Of a DNA stretch of 64,000 nt, positions 34,095-42,671 are shown in pieces. How positions within the stretch are numbered: the stretch's first letter is position 1; every line of letters starts with the position of its first letter. The notes beneath the pieces are model-generated. The model did not search any database. It had not been told where the DNA came from and saw nothing but the letters and a program-made list of their open reading frames with translations. The position numbers and the translations under genes were made by a program. Source of the stretch: UBA11891 sp049890035 (GTDB lineage: Bacteria > Bacteroidota > Bacteroidia > Flavobacteriales > Flavobacteriaceae); assembly GCA_049890035.1 (NCBI GenBank), contig JBMHCG010000057.1, positions 5,103 to 69,102 on the forward strand, written 5' to 3'.

Positions 34095-34346
34095 ATGGCC
34101 AAACAACATAACAATATTGATACAATTGATCTTCATGGCGTTCGGCACAAAGAAGCCATGCAATGGATCCGTGACGAGTTGGCGTTTAGAGCCGATCAAG
34201 GGTCCTTTTCATTAACAATTATCACAGGCAACTCTTCGGTATTGCAAAAACGAATATTTGAAGAAATCCTTGAAGGATCTGTTTATACCTACTACATTCC
34301 TAGTTGGAACCTCGGTCAAATTATTGTGGAACGAACTCTAATTTAG
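34095..34346 (+). CDS. Smr domain protein
   Basis: 83 residues. The Smr fold motifs are TIDLHGVRHKEAMQWI at about 11-26 and LTIITGNSSVLQKRIF at about 40-55, ending in the GQIIVE strand. Short stand-alone Smr proteins are putative nucleases related to the MutS2 C terminus, although this copy reads ITGNS where active members often have HGxG. It closes the monooxygenase-symporter operon. Confidence 0.8.
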   Translation: MAKQHNNIDTIDLHGVRHKEAMQWIRDELAFRADQGSFSLTIITGNSSVLQKRIFEEILEGSVYTYYIPSWNLGQIIVERTLI

Positions 34347-34364
34347 GCTTCCCAAAAAACTCCT

Positions 34365-35231
34365 TTACAGTTGTAGGGAAAGACCCGAAGACCATGCTGG
34401 AGCACGATATAGAACACGCCCTCGTACTGGGTATGAGGCCCCAAAGCTCAAATTCCAATCTTTAAAAAGGTCAACAATAAGTGCACCACCAACATTCACC
34501 ACTTCAACATTATTCGCAAAAATACTACCATTGCTGGTACTGGCATCTAACGTTCCATTTTGGAATGATTCAATCAGGTTGACACGTCCTAGAATCAAAA
34601 CTTTTTTCGAAACGATTTTTGTTCCTGTTTCAAAGCCAGCACGAAATTCATCTGAAAAACCAAGGCTGCGTTGGTTTACCCCTACGTTCACTTTGGCATA
34701 AAATCGTTGGGAAGCGAGTCGATAAGAACGACCCAAATGAAAACGAAATATCTGGTTGAACTCCCCATCTCCGGTTTGGTAACTACCGTCACTTCCACCT
34801 CGCTGATTTCCTGTGGGAAGTCCGAAAGTTAAGGAAGAAGAGATGGCCCAACCTTTTTTTTGGAACCATTGGAATTCCATTCCCAAATTAATATCCCCCA
34901 AACTTGAAAATTGCTCCCCTGGCAGCGGAGTTCTTCCAGAGCTATACACTTGTCTGTTTTGGTAGACGCGTACATGGGGAAAATAACCCACTAATGTTAC
35001 TTTATTAGTCAACCCATAGCGTCCAAAAAAACTCGTAATAAACAAGCCACGCGTTGCATTGGGATCGATTTTTCCAACATTGGTATAATGCGCATCGGCT
35101 TCCAACCACCATACGCCCCCTTTGTAATATCCTCTGCCTTTTTGCTGTACCCATTGACCTTGGACGTCTATTCCCTGGAAAAGTATGAAGACTATTAATA
35201 GGATTTGAATTCCATCTGTTTTTGTCAACAT
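34365..35231 (-). CDS. outer-membrane beta-barrel protein coupled to the DM13 lipoprotein
   Basis: 288 residues from the ATG at 35231 (MLTKTDGIQILLIVFILFQG, cleavage near VQGQ). An ATG at 35285, forming TAATG with the upstream stop, extends the protein by 18 residues; that arrangement argues for coupling even if the mature protein is the same. The body is alternating amphipathic strands (GRYGLTNKVTLVGYFPHVRV, FYAKVNVGVNQRSLGF, LILGRVNLIESF) ending in LSLQL, a typical outer-membrane barrel C terminus. It resembles proteins annotated as transporters of unknown substrate. It probably forms a pair with the DM13 lipoprotein. Confidence 0.75.
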   Translation of the reverse strand: MLTKTDGIQILLIVFILFQGIDVQGQWVQQKGRGYYKGGVWWLEADAHYTNVGKIDPNATRGLFITSFFGRYGLTNKVTLVGYFPHVRVYQNRQVYSSGRTPLPGEQFSSLGDINLGMEFQWFQKKGWAISSSLTFGLPTGNQRGGSDGSYQTGDGEFNQIFRFHLGRSYRLASQRFYAKVNVGVNQRSLGFSDEFRAGFETGTKIVSKKVLILGRVNLIESFQNGTLDASTSNGSIFANNVEVVNVGGALIVDLFKDWNLSFGASYPVRGRVLYRAPAWSSGLSLQL

Positions 35232-35284
35232 CGTCTTTTCTTTTCTAAGTCCCATTTTGATAGTGCATTCGGTGATACCATACA

Positions 35285-36142
35285 TTAATCCTCAAAAATT
35301 TGTGCATCGCCTACTTTGACACTGAAAGGTTTGCACCAATACAGAATGTATTTGAAGTCCATCAGTGCTATGGTATCTGGAAGACTGTATTGATGTGCTC
35401 CTTCAAAAACGGTTACCATCCCGATCTCAAAACCGCCCAAGGGAGTAGCAGGGTTATTAGTAAGATATACATATAACCCGGGTAGTGCGGTGTCGGCTCG
35501 ATAACTTTCATCCAAACGCAAAATGATATTTTGGCCTGTATGCTCCAGTCGATAGTTCCCTTCCAACAAATAACTGGACGTACTTCTAATGGGTCCTTCA
35601 AAAAATTGTTCACTGAAAACGATGCCTTCATCAAGGGTTGATACAATCGTCTCTTCTACAAGCATTTCATCACTGGATTCAATCGAAGGGCTTTCCGTTG
35701 CTGTTGTTGCAGTGGTGTCGGAAACGGTGTTTTCTGTTGTCAAAGTGGCTGTTGAGAGATTGGGTGCATTCGATTCGATCGCTACTGGATCTGGTGGTGC
35801 TGTTACTGTGAATTGAATTGCTGCTGTAAGGATATTTCCCCGTAATCCTTTAGTGCTCACAGTAAGAGTCACCGTCCCGGGAGTCAGCGCAGTAAAAGTG
35901 CCGTCTTCTTGGATGCTATTGTTAGAAGTGGGTGAGATCGTCCAATTAAAATTGGGATTTACAATTTTTGTCCCTGATTCATCAAAAAATTGTGCTTGAA
36001 ATTGATAGTTCAGGCCTTTACGAATACGTAATATAGGGTTGGAAATACGCAAAGAAGGAGCAACATAATCATCAATAAAATCTTCCCCTATGCATTGCCA
36101 CAGGAAAACGAAAAGACTACTCAATAAGATAATCCGTTTCAT
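35285..36142 (-). CDS. lipoprotein with BIG2-like domain and C-terminal DM13 domain
   Basis: 285 residues from the ATG at 36142 (MKRIILLSSLFVFLWQC), a lipoprotein signal with Cys17; an earlier ATG at 36163 is less likely. Residues about 30-115 form a bacterial Ig-like domain (TVTLTVSTKGLRG). A Thr/Ser-rich linker spans about 120-175. The end is a DM13 domain with GNYRLEHTGQNIILRLDESY, LPGLYVYLTNN, GAHQYSLPD and the conserved Cys in ILYWCKPFSV. DM13 domains are proposed to take part in electron transfer. The next gene begins on its stop codon (TAATG), so lipoprotein and barrel are made together. Confidence 0.8.
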   Translation of the reverse strand: MKRIILLSSLFVFLWQCIGEDFIDDYVAPSLRISNPILRIRKGLNYQFQAQFFDESGTKIVNPNFNWTISPTSNNSIQEDGTFTALTPGTVTLTVSTKGLRGNILTAAIQFTVTAPPDPVAIESNAPNLSTATLTTENTVSDTTATTATESPSIESSDEMLVEETIVSTLDEGIVFSEQFFEGPIRSTSSYLLEGNYRLEHTGQNIILRLDESYRADTALPGLYVYLTNNPATPLGGFEIGMVTVFEGAHQYSLPDTIALMDFKYILYWCKPFSVKVGDAQIFED

Positions 36143-36295
36143 TAGAACACAACGATAACTCAATTAGTAAATATAAACTTTTGTTTATCGAAAACTAATC
36201 AATAGATGTTCTGTCAATAAGAAAGATGTATCCGTAGTAGGATTTATTGACCGTTGGTTTGAATTCTTGTTTATTCTTCAAAGATGTATTTGAAT

Positions 36296-36303
36296 TACTT
36301 TTG
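36296..36303 (+). promoter_or_regulatory. candidate -7 element (TACTTTTG) with near-leaderless spacing
   Basis: Exact TAnnTTTG match ending five bases before the ATG at 36309, which would give a leader of about two bases. A TTG at 36267-36269 is 26 bases upstream, longer than the usual spacing. Confidence 0.35.
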
Positions 36304-36308
36304 CTAAC

Positions 36309-36836
36309 ATGGTAATAAAAAACAGTACGCATGATGATTTGCAAACAATCATGGACATGTACCGAAACGCTTCCACCTACATGCGATCCAAAAATCAAAT
36401 TGCCTGGCCGGAATTTGATACGGAATGGATAGCAGATGAAATTAACAATCAGCAACAATGGAAACTTATAATAGAAGGAAAGATTGCTTGCATTTGGATG
36501 ACAGCTTTTGAAGATCCATTGATCTGGGGAAAAAACGAACAAAACCCTTCCTTATATTTACATCGAATTACCACACATACTCATTTTAGAGGACAAGGAG
36601 TCAGCAGACACCTGTTTAATTGGGCTGACCGTTTTGCTGTAAGAAACCTACTTTCTTTCATTAGGATGGATACTGTTGGTGAGAATGACGGATTGATTCA
36701 ACTCTATGGCATATATGGTTTTTCATTGGTTGGGATGCAGGATTTGACGAATGAGAAATCACTCCCCTTACATTATCGTGAAGGGCCGGTTTGCCTCTTT
36801 CAAAAAGAAGTGTTAGGACCCCGTTTTAGGAAGTAA
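36309..36836 (+). CDS. GNAT family N-acetyltransferase
   Basis: 175 residues. The acetyl-CoA site is seen at LHRITTHTHFRGQGVSRHLF (motif R-x-x-G-x-G/S) around residue 90-109, with IRMDTVGENDGLIQLYGIYG forming the following helix-strand pair. The substrate is unknown. It is divergent from the DM13 lipoprotein. A 7-bp inverted repeat (TTAGGAA at 36826-36832, TTCCTAA at 36841-36847) straddles the stop codon and may act as a weak terminator. Confidence 0.85.
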   Translation: MVIKNSTHDDLQTIMDMYRNASTYMRSKNQIAWPEFDTEWIADEINNQQQWKLIIEGKIACIWMTAFEDPLIWGKNEQNPSLYLHRITTHTHFRGQGVSRHLFNWADRFAVRNLLSFIRMDTVGENDGLIQLYGIYGFSLVGMQDLTNEKSLPLHYREGPVCLFQKEVLGPRFRK

Positions 36837-36960
36837 AACATTCCTAATAAGCATTCATAAGTACGCTTTTGCCCTCTATATTGCTGCCTGATGGCGATTT
36901 GCATCAACTCCTGGAACCTGAGCAATTTATGCTAAATTAGGGCAATGCATAAAGGTGCCG

Positions 36961-37158
36961 CTATGATAAAGATTCACAAACCATATCCTCCCCACAACAT
37001 TGGGGCGATTTAATTTTCCCTTCACAAGAAGGGCATAATGAAATTTGAACTGCTGTCCCATTATCAAGAGTAAGTACGCCATCCTCAAGGGGCTTGTTAC
37101 ATTTTGCACAGCTGGCATTAACAGCCATTCCACATTGTTTGCATTCGTATGTTGCCAT
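36961..37158 (-). CDS. small zinc-ribbon protein
   Basis: 65 residues from the ATG at 37158 (MATYECKQCGMAVNASCAKC); an ATG four codons earlier is possible. CKQC, CAKC and CPSC pairs and a final CCGEDMVC segment give eight or more Cys arranged for two zinc sites. Small proteins like this are common and of unknown function. It is isolated between a GNAT gene and a methyltransferase gene. Confidence 0.7.
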   Translation of the reverse strand: MATYECKQCGMAVNASCAKCNKPLEDGVLTLDNGTAVQISLCPSCEGKIKSPQCCGEDMVCESLS

Positions 37159-37277
37159 ATAACTTTTCACTCAAAGTACAAAAAAACGAGAAACGCTTTA
37201 TAAGAAATAAAAGTTTATCAGCCACAGACCGGCTAAAGATTTATTCCTGTTCAGAGTAAAAGACTTCAGAAAGGGAT

Positions 37278-38033
37278 CTAGACAAACCCTTTGAATACAT
37301 AACGCGTCCAATAGGTGGCCCCCATAAGTGCTATGCCTTTCTCTTTTTTTTCAATGTCGCCGAGTGCTTCAGTTAAAGAAGTCATGGGATCGGGATTCAT
37401 ATAATGTTTTTGAAACGTCTTCAAATAATTGGAATCACTCAAAAATAAATGAGCTGTTTCCATAGGGGAACAACAAATGGAAAAATATTCTTGTTTATGA
37501 CCCTCTTCATCCAATACAGCCTCATTACAGTGAGACAGATTGGTGCTGGGGTCATACACGATATCTGGTAAACGAACTCCCAAAACTGGAGCAAGGGGAG
37601 TTAGATCTAAAGTAAAATCACAACAAAGAATGGTCGCATTGTAGGACAATCGATTTAGTAATGCCGTGCGTTGTTTCGTGTTGACATAGTTTAAAGACCC
37701 AAAAAAGCAAAGTAAATCAAAGTTGTCTTGACCCTTCAATTTTGAAACGTAGGTAATCTTGGGGTGGGGTTTTGCATGCTGTAACATGGCTTGACTGGAG
37801 TCAAATCCCCAAATTTGATCACAGTAAGGAACCAAAGCTAAGGTGGCGTAGCCTGTACCACAACCAACATCCAATCCCTTTTTGAAATACATTGCAGGCA
37901 AAGATTCTTCAATCAATTTTTTATGAATAGGAGGTCTATAGGACTGATAATGCCAAGCAACAATGGATTCATAGGTCTCCAAAATCTTCTCTTTTGTCTT
38001 ATTCTTTCCAATATAAGTTATTCCAAGGTACAT
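37278..38033 (-). CDS. class I SAM-dependent methyltransferase
   Basis: 251 residues. Motif I is GLDVGCGTGYATLALV at about 53-68, followed by IWGFDSSQAML (acidic loop) and FDLLCFFGSLNYVN (motif IV). The C-terminal half, with NEAVLDEEGHKQEYF, looks like a substrate domain that is not diagnostic. A small-molecule methyltransferase is likely; target unknown. It is divergent from the DUF285 lipoprotein with a 28-base gap. Confidence 0.82.
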   Translation of the reverse strand: MYLGITYIGKNKTKEKILETYESIVAWHYQSYRPPIHKKLIEESLPAMYFKKGLDVGCGTGYATLALVPYCDQIWGFDSSQAMLQHAKPHPKITYVSKLKGQDNFDLLCFFGSLNYVNTKQRTALLNRLSYNATILCCDFTLDLTPLAPVLGVRLPDIVYDPSTNLSHCNEAVLDEEGHKQEYFSICCSPMETAHLFLSDSNYLKTFQKHYMNPDPMTSLTEALGDIEKKEKGIALMGATYWTRYVFKGFV

Positions 38034-38061
38034 TTATTATATTTAGAAGGATTCTATATTT

Positions 38062-38811
38062 ATGAAATACCATTGCTTGACAATCTCCTTTATTTTCATT
38101 TTCGCTTATGGACTTCTTTGTGCTTGCAGTAGTGATGAAATAACAGATCCCGCGGAAAAGACCCCATCCATTATTAATTCAGGTACGATCTTTTTTGAAA
38201 ACGGTATTTGTAAATGTCCTGAGGCGCAAGTTGGAGATGAAGATACCATTGATGGCAAGCGTTACAAGGCTGTCAATGATAGTTCAATACGGGCAGAACT
38301 AGCTGCAGGCAACGTATACCTGTGTACCACACTAGTTACTGATATGTCAGGGTCATTACTTCCTTTGACCAATTTTTTTAATAATACTTCATTTAATGCA
38401 CCCATTGGCTTTTGGGATGTCTCCAACGTCACCAACATGGACGGGATGTTTTTTGGTGCTGAGGTTTTTAATCAAGACCTCAGCAAGTGGGATGTTTCAA
38501 AGGTAACCAATATGGGGAGCCTATTTAAAAATGCTTCCCGATTTAATCAAAACATAAGCGGTTGGAATACATCCAATGTAACCAAAATGCTGGATGCCTT
38601 TCGAAGTGCCAAAGTTTTCAATCAGGACATCAGCCCTTGGAATACCCAGAATGTTACGACTATGGACGCTATGTTTCAGGACGCATCAGCATTCAATCAA
38701 AACCTTTCCAACTGGTGCGTAACAAATATAGAATCAGAGCCCGTCAATTTTGCATTAGATGCACCCCTGAATCAAGACCAATTCCCCATTTGGGGAACCT
38801 GCCCTTTTTAA
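38062..38811 (+). CDS. BspA-like (DUF285) surface lipoprotein
   Basis: 249 residues with a lipoprotein signal, MKYHCLTISFIFIFAYGLLC, followed by ACSS; the acceptor is Cys20 or Cys22. Residues about 110-230 hold four 25-residue repeats of the form WDVSNVTNMDGMF then FNQDLSKW, the DUF285 pattern found in bacterial surface proteins. Before them, EAQVGDEDTIDGKRYKAVND is a short conserved segment often ahead of such repeats. It is likely surface-exposed and may bind other proteins. It is convergent with the metalloprotease lipoprotein. Confidence 0.85.
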   Translation: MKYHCLTISFIFIFAYGLLCACSSDEITDPAEKTPSIINSGTIFFENGICKCPEAQVGDEDTIDGKRYKAVNDSSIRAELAAGNVYLCTTLVTDMSGSLLPLTNFFNNTSFNAPIGFWDVSNVTNMDGMFFGAEVFNQDLSKWDVSKVTNMGSLFKNASRFNQNISGWNTSNVTKMLDAFRSAKVFNQDISPWNTQNVTTMDAMFQDASAFNQNLSNWCVTNIESEPVNFALDAPLNQDQFPIWGTCPF

Positions 38812-38859
38812 TTTTTGCTCCAGACGCTCCTTTACAAAATGTTCCCGTAAAACCAAATC

Positions 38860-40053
38860 TTATTTAAAGTAGCTATCTAGTTTTGCCCTTACTGCATCGG
38901 GCAAAACAGCATCATAGTCATGGCTTTCAGAAGAAAAATAAGCAAAAAATGCATCTGCAAAGTACTCACTCACATTCGTGTCGCGTCCATAATCGGAAAC
39001 ATAATACGTGGCCCGTAAGGCTTCCCACTCATCCCAATCAACTGGAGAACTTTCCTTTAAAGACCAAGTATGACCAATCTCATGTGTGAACGTATACACA
39101 TCTGGGTTTTTATAAAATATTTGAATGAACCCGGCTTCACCTTCACAGTTGGCCATGGCACCACACCAATAATCTCGGGCACCATTAAAAATTGAAATTT
39201 TTTGAAGGTTGTCAATGGTACTGACTTTGGCCTGGGACATATCCAAGACGGATTGGTCATAATTTTCTTTTACAATATCAATAACTTCGTCCGTACTTTC
39301 ATAAAGATTTTCTTCATACTCCCATTGCATTCCTCTGTATTCAAAAGGAATCATTTTTTCAAAAATAAATGCATCATAAGGGACCACGCTCCACTGTCGA
39401 AGTGTTTCTCCATAAGCAATCCAATTGATATCAATGGAGGGTTGGAATTTCCCCTCATATTGGGCATTGCTGAAACCAACCAAAGTTTTGTTTTCGGGTA
39501 AATTTTTGAAAACATATTCATACATCTCTGTTGGGCCATCGAGCCCGTTTGGATCAGCAGCATTGGAATAATATACTTCGACCTCAAAATTCTCATCATT
39601 GGTCGTGCCAGAAAAAGCAATTCGTTTTGGAATAGCATTGTGAGATATCACGGAAGATTGCCCTTCGCTATCATAAATTATCTCGCCCGATTCATCTAGC
39701 ATAACCAAAAAAGTATACCCTGCGTCTGTTGTGTAGAATTTATAATCAGATTCAGGTATATCAAACACTTCAACAACAATATCTTCATATACGTGAACTT
39801 CATTTCCATCTGTATCTACAGATGTTGTAAGCTTGTTGATGGTTACAGTATTTGTAGCGGGGTCAAAAGCAGTGCTTGAGACGTTTGACCCTGTTGCGGT
39901 ATCATTCGACGTATTGTCAGTGGATGTATCATTCGAAGAAGTATCATTCCCTGTAGTATCGACAGTGTCACTGACAATAGTTGTGTTGTTTTCATCGTCG
40001 TTGCCACACGAAAGAAACAAAAAGAAAGTAAAAAGAAAAAGATATGATTTCAT
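38860..40053 (-). CDS. zinc metallopeptidase lipoprotein (HExxH, gluzincin-like)
   Basis: 397 residues. The start MKSYLFLFTFFLFLSCG is a lipoprotein signal with Cys16, followed by an Asp/Ser/Thr linker (residues 20-60) typical of surface lipoproteins. HEIGHTW at 324-330 gives zinc ligands His324 and His328 with catalytic Glu325, and VSEYFADAF at 362-370 supplies the third ligand Glu363, as in anthrax lethal-factor-like peptidases. The middle part is not assigned. It probably acts outside the cell on peptides or host/prey proteins. Its upstream region has 389 bases without a gene. Confidence 0.78.
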   Translation of the reverse strand: MKSYLFLFTFFLFLSCGNDDENNTTIVSDTVDTTGNDTSSNDTSTDNTSNDTATGSNVSSTAFDPATNTVTINKLTTSVDTDGNEVHVYEDIVVEVFDIPESDYKFYTTDAGYTFLVMLDESGEIIYDSEGQSSVISHNAIPKRIAFSGTTNDENFEVEVYYSNAADPNGLDGPTEMYEYVFKNLPENKTLVGFSNAQYEGKFQPSIDINWIAYGETLRQWSVVPYDAFIFEKMIPFEYRGMQWEYEENLYESTDEVIDIVKENYDQSVLDMSQAKVSTIDNLQKISIFNGARDYWCGAMANCEGEAGFIQIFYKNPDVYTFTHEIGHTWSLKESSPVDWDEWEALRATYYVSDYGRDTNVSEYFADAFFAYFSSESHDYDAVLPDAVRAKLDSYFK

Positions 40054-40442
40054 GATATGTAAGATTAAAGGTTGTACAATTTTACAAAAAAAACATAAAT
40101 TTACTTTGCAAATAAATGTTGTTATTGTGAATATCGATTACGGTATTCCGTAAGACTGTACTAGGGAAATGCGTCATTCAATTCTATGCATACACTTGTA
40201 AAAATTATCATTTCATTATTTCCAAAACATTCTATTGAGTCCATAACTTAAAATAGCCCTGTAAAGCAGGCCCCTTATTCCTTTTTTAAGAATAAGGCTA
40301 AAGAAAAGAAGCTGCTAGTAGACACTCTTTGCGCCTCTGGTTCTCATGCTAGGATATGTTAAGTGGGGAAGTCGTTTTCATTGCAATCGAGTTCTCTAAA
40401 ACCCATCCGATTCATATTTACTATAATTTGTAATTTTACCCT
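40054..40442. other. 389-base intergenic region with one inverted repeat
   Basis: No convincing coding frame on either strand. It must hold divergent promoters for the metalloprotease and cadherin-type lipoproteins; TATAATTTG just before the ATG at 40443 is close to the -7 consensus. CCTTATTC at 40273-40280 pairs with GAATAAGG at 40290-40297 (8-bp stem, 9-base loop), without a T tract on the plus strand. A small RNA or regulatory site is possible but not shown. Confidence 0.4.
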
Positions 40443-42035
40443 ATGAATTGGCCACTGAAACCATTTGTCTTTTTGTATGGCATGCATATGCTACTTGTTA
40501 GTTGTACGGAAGACCCCCTTACCCTTTTACCCGAAGATCGCGTTGTTGTCAATCAGGTATCAGAAGACTATTCCGCTTCGATTACGCAAGATTCCCTAAC
40601 CATCATTCGCGGCGTCAAAGATGGGTCACAAGTAGGGGCCACTATCAAATACCAAGCCATCACCTATGAAGATATTGATTCTGTGCAATGGATTTTTAAA
40701 GGAGGTACACCTGGTTCCGTTAAAGACACACTGAATCCAACCGTTCAGTTCAACGGCTATGGTTTGTATCCCGCTCAGCTGATACTAACAAAATACGACA
40801 CGGTTTCCGATAAAAAAATCACCATCCGAAGAGATACGCTGGAGCCCGAAGAACCACTTCGAATTATCTTTGAAGAGAGAAATTGGATTGATAACGACTG
40901 GTCGGTATCCAGTTCGCAATCAAGAACCACCTGTGCTACCCCAAGCCCTACGACGACCAGTTCTCTGACTACCAACAGCTGGACTTCTTTCCCTTTTAGT
41001 AACATGGTCATCATGAAAGAAACAAATGTTAATAGTAAGCCGCTACCGTATCATAGAATGACCCAATTTAGTGGTTTCAATAACCAACGTGTTCGACTTA
41101 CCTTTGAATATAAAATAAGCCGGAAAGGAGGAAGCCAACGCTTTACTGGGAACAATAGAAAATTTGATGTTATCGTTGACGGATTTACACGACTGCAAGT
41201 CAATAAAACACCCAATGATACCTATCAAAATGGATTTATTACCATCAACGAAGCAAATGAATTTTGCGTGGAGATCCTTAAATATCCAGGTATGACAAGA
41301 GCCACTTGGAATTTAAACCCAACGAATCTCCCTACTTTTTGTCAACCCCCCATTGCATCAGATTCCCCTTCCTATACATCCAGCTTAACAATAACGACAG
41401 CGGCCTCCCTATCCATCGATGAAGGGCAATCCACAGTGGGTACTATCGCTGCCAATCGTTCCGTTATATTTTCTGTAGTCAGCAGTACTGATGCCAATTT
41501 ATTTTCTATTGATCTGACTAGTGGTGCCCTTAGTTTTTCTACTCCACCCGACTATGAAGCCCCTTCGGATAGCAATGCAGATAATGTATATGAAATAGTG
41601 ATCCAAGCGCGAGAAGGAAGCGGTGATACAGTGACCAAAACATTTAGTATAAGTGTCAACAACATAGATGAAAACCAAACAGCAATCGCTCTTAATTCCA
41701 TCGAACTATTTCAGGAATACAACAATACCGATACGCTATTCGGATTCATTGATGCGACAAATGAAAAAAATTATTTTTACCTCAACTACACACAAAACAC
41801 GGGCAGTACTTCCTACCAATTTGGAACTGATGACCAATCCTTGCTTTCTCTAACCGCTGATTGTCCTATCGCACTCAACCAAGGCAAATACAAGGTTTTT
41901 ATTTATTTAGACGAAGGGTTTCCAGCTAGCTTCAACGCTGTGAAACTGCCTAACACAGCGACCTATTCATCAACCATTATAGATCCAAACTTTTTTGATT
42001 TGTTTATTAAAAACTTTAAAATAGAGGCCTTCTAA
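40443..42035 (+). CDS. multi-domain surface lipoprotein with PKD-like and cadherin-like regions
   Basis: 530 residues; MNWPLKPFVFLYGMHMLLVS precedes Cys21, a lipoprotein signal. Residues about 60-125 look like a PKD or Ig-like domain (YEDIDSVQWIFKGGTPGS). A middle domain of about 200 residues with jelly-roll-like composition follows (RVRLTFEYKISRKGGSQRF). Residues about 315-415 are cadherin-like, with DANLFSIDLTSGALSFSTPP and YEIVIQAREGSG, the calcium-binding type common in marine bacteria. The last 110 residues are unassigned. It is likely cell-surface and may bind polysaccharide or protein. A hairpin at 42119 follows. Confidence 0.72.
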   Translation: MNWPLKPFVFLYGMHMLLVSCTEDPLTLLPEDRVVVNQVSEDYSASITQDSLTIIRGVKDGSQVGATIKYQAITYEDIDSVQWIFKGGTPGSVKDTLNPTVQFNGYGLYPAQLILTKYDTVSDKKITIRRDTLEPEEPLRIIFEERNWIDNDWSVSSSQSRTTCATPSPTTTSSLTTNSWTSFPFSNMVIMKETNVNSKPLPYHRMTQFSGFNNQRVRLTFEYKISRKGGSQRFTGNNRKFDVIVDGFTRLQVNKTPNDTYQNGFITINEANEFCVEILKYPGMTRATWNLNPTNLPTFCQPPIASDSPSYTSSLTITTAASLSIDEGQSTVGTIAANRSVIFSVVSSTDANLFSIDLTSGALSFSTPPDYEAPSDSNADNVYEIVIQAREGSGDTVTKTFSISVNNIDENQTAIALNSIELFQEYNNTDTLFGFIDATNEKNYFYLNYTQNTGSTSYQFGTDDQSLLSLTADCPIALNQGKYKVFIYLDEGFPASFNAVKLPNTATYSSTIIDPNFFDLFIKNFKIEAF

Positions 42036-42118
42036 AAACCCTTCTCTGAAAAAATACAATTCGATGTCTATCATTAATTCATCGCCTGGGGTGTGGCTAG
42101 TATCGAGTACTGCAAGTC

Positions 42119-42142
42119 AGCTGGTTCAACGGCAGCTTTTTT
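42119..42142 (+). terminator. probable rho-independent terminator after the cadherin-type lipoprotein
   Basis: AGCTG at 42119-42123 pairs with CAGCT at 42133-42137 around a 9-base loop, followed by a run of T to 42142. The short stem makes this moderate. Confidence 0.5.
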
Positions 42143-42220
42143 AGTATTACCTAAGTATGGTTTTTTTACTTGTGCCCGTTTATTTTAAGCTGGACGATTC
42201 AGTCCCGTTAAATTAATTTT

Positions 42221-42228
42221 TACATTTG
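42221..42228 (+). promoter_or_regulatory. candidate -7 promoter element (TACATTTG) of the DUF2147-Kazal-CBM9 operon
   Basis: Exact TAnnTTTG match 22 bases before the ATG at 42251, between a terminator and a four-gene operon. The expected -33 TTG is not clear; an ATTC lies at about that position. Confidence 0.45.
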
Positions 42229-42250
42229 ATGGATAGAAATTATTGATACT

Positions 42251-42667
42251 ATGTTAGCGAGTCTTATTTTTAGTTTTGTTTTGCTTACAAGCCAACCCGA
42301 TCCCGTTATTGGACAGTGGATTAGTGTTGATGACACTACTGGGAAGGAAAAATCAGAAATCACCCTTTATGTCGAAGACGGAAAATTATATGGACGCATT
42401 GATGCCCTATTACTTCCAGAGGATCAAGGAAAATTGTGTGTCGAATGCAAGGGTAGTGAAAAAGGAAAACCCATAGTCGGTTTGGTTATTGTACAAGGTC
42501 TAGAAAAAGAAGGCGGTACATGGACCGATGGAACTATTTTGGATCCAGCCAATGGAAAACGATATAGCTGCAACATTTCTATGAATGAAGACGGTACACT
42601 CGATGTCCGGGGTTATTTAGGCTTTTCACTTTTAGGACGGACACAGGTTTGGAAACCTAAGAGTTAG
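42251..42667 (+). CDS. DUF2147 periplasmic protein
   Basis: 138 residues with a signal segment MLASLIFSFVLLTSQP. The family pattern is GQWISVDDTTGKEKSEITLY, CVECKGSEKGKPIVGL, and ILDPANGKRYSCNISMNEDG followed by VRGYLGFSLLGRTQVW. It is a lipocalin-like small barrel exported to the periplasm; its ligand is unknown. It is first in an operon with a Kazal-type inhibitor, a large outer-membrane protein and a reductase, all within 4 bases or overlapping. Confidence 0.88.
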   Translation: MLASLIFSFVLLTSQPDPVIGQWISVDDTTGKEKSEITLYVEDGKLYGRIDALLLPEDQGKLCVECKGSEKGKPIVGLVIVQGLEKEGGTWTDGTILDPANGKRYSCNISMNEDGTLDVRGYLGFSLLGRTQVWKPKS

Positions 42668-42671
42668 TTTG

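Noticed and set aside
42090..42142. tRNA-like T arm around GGTTCAACGG
   Set aside because: There is no matching acceptor or anticodon arm, and the fold with T run is better explained as a terminator.
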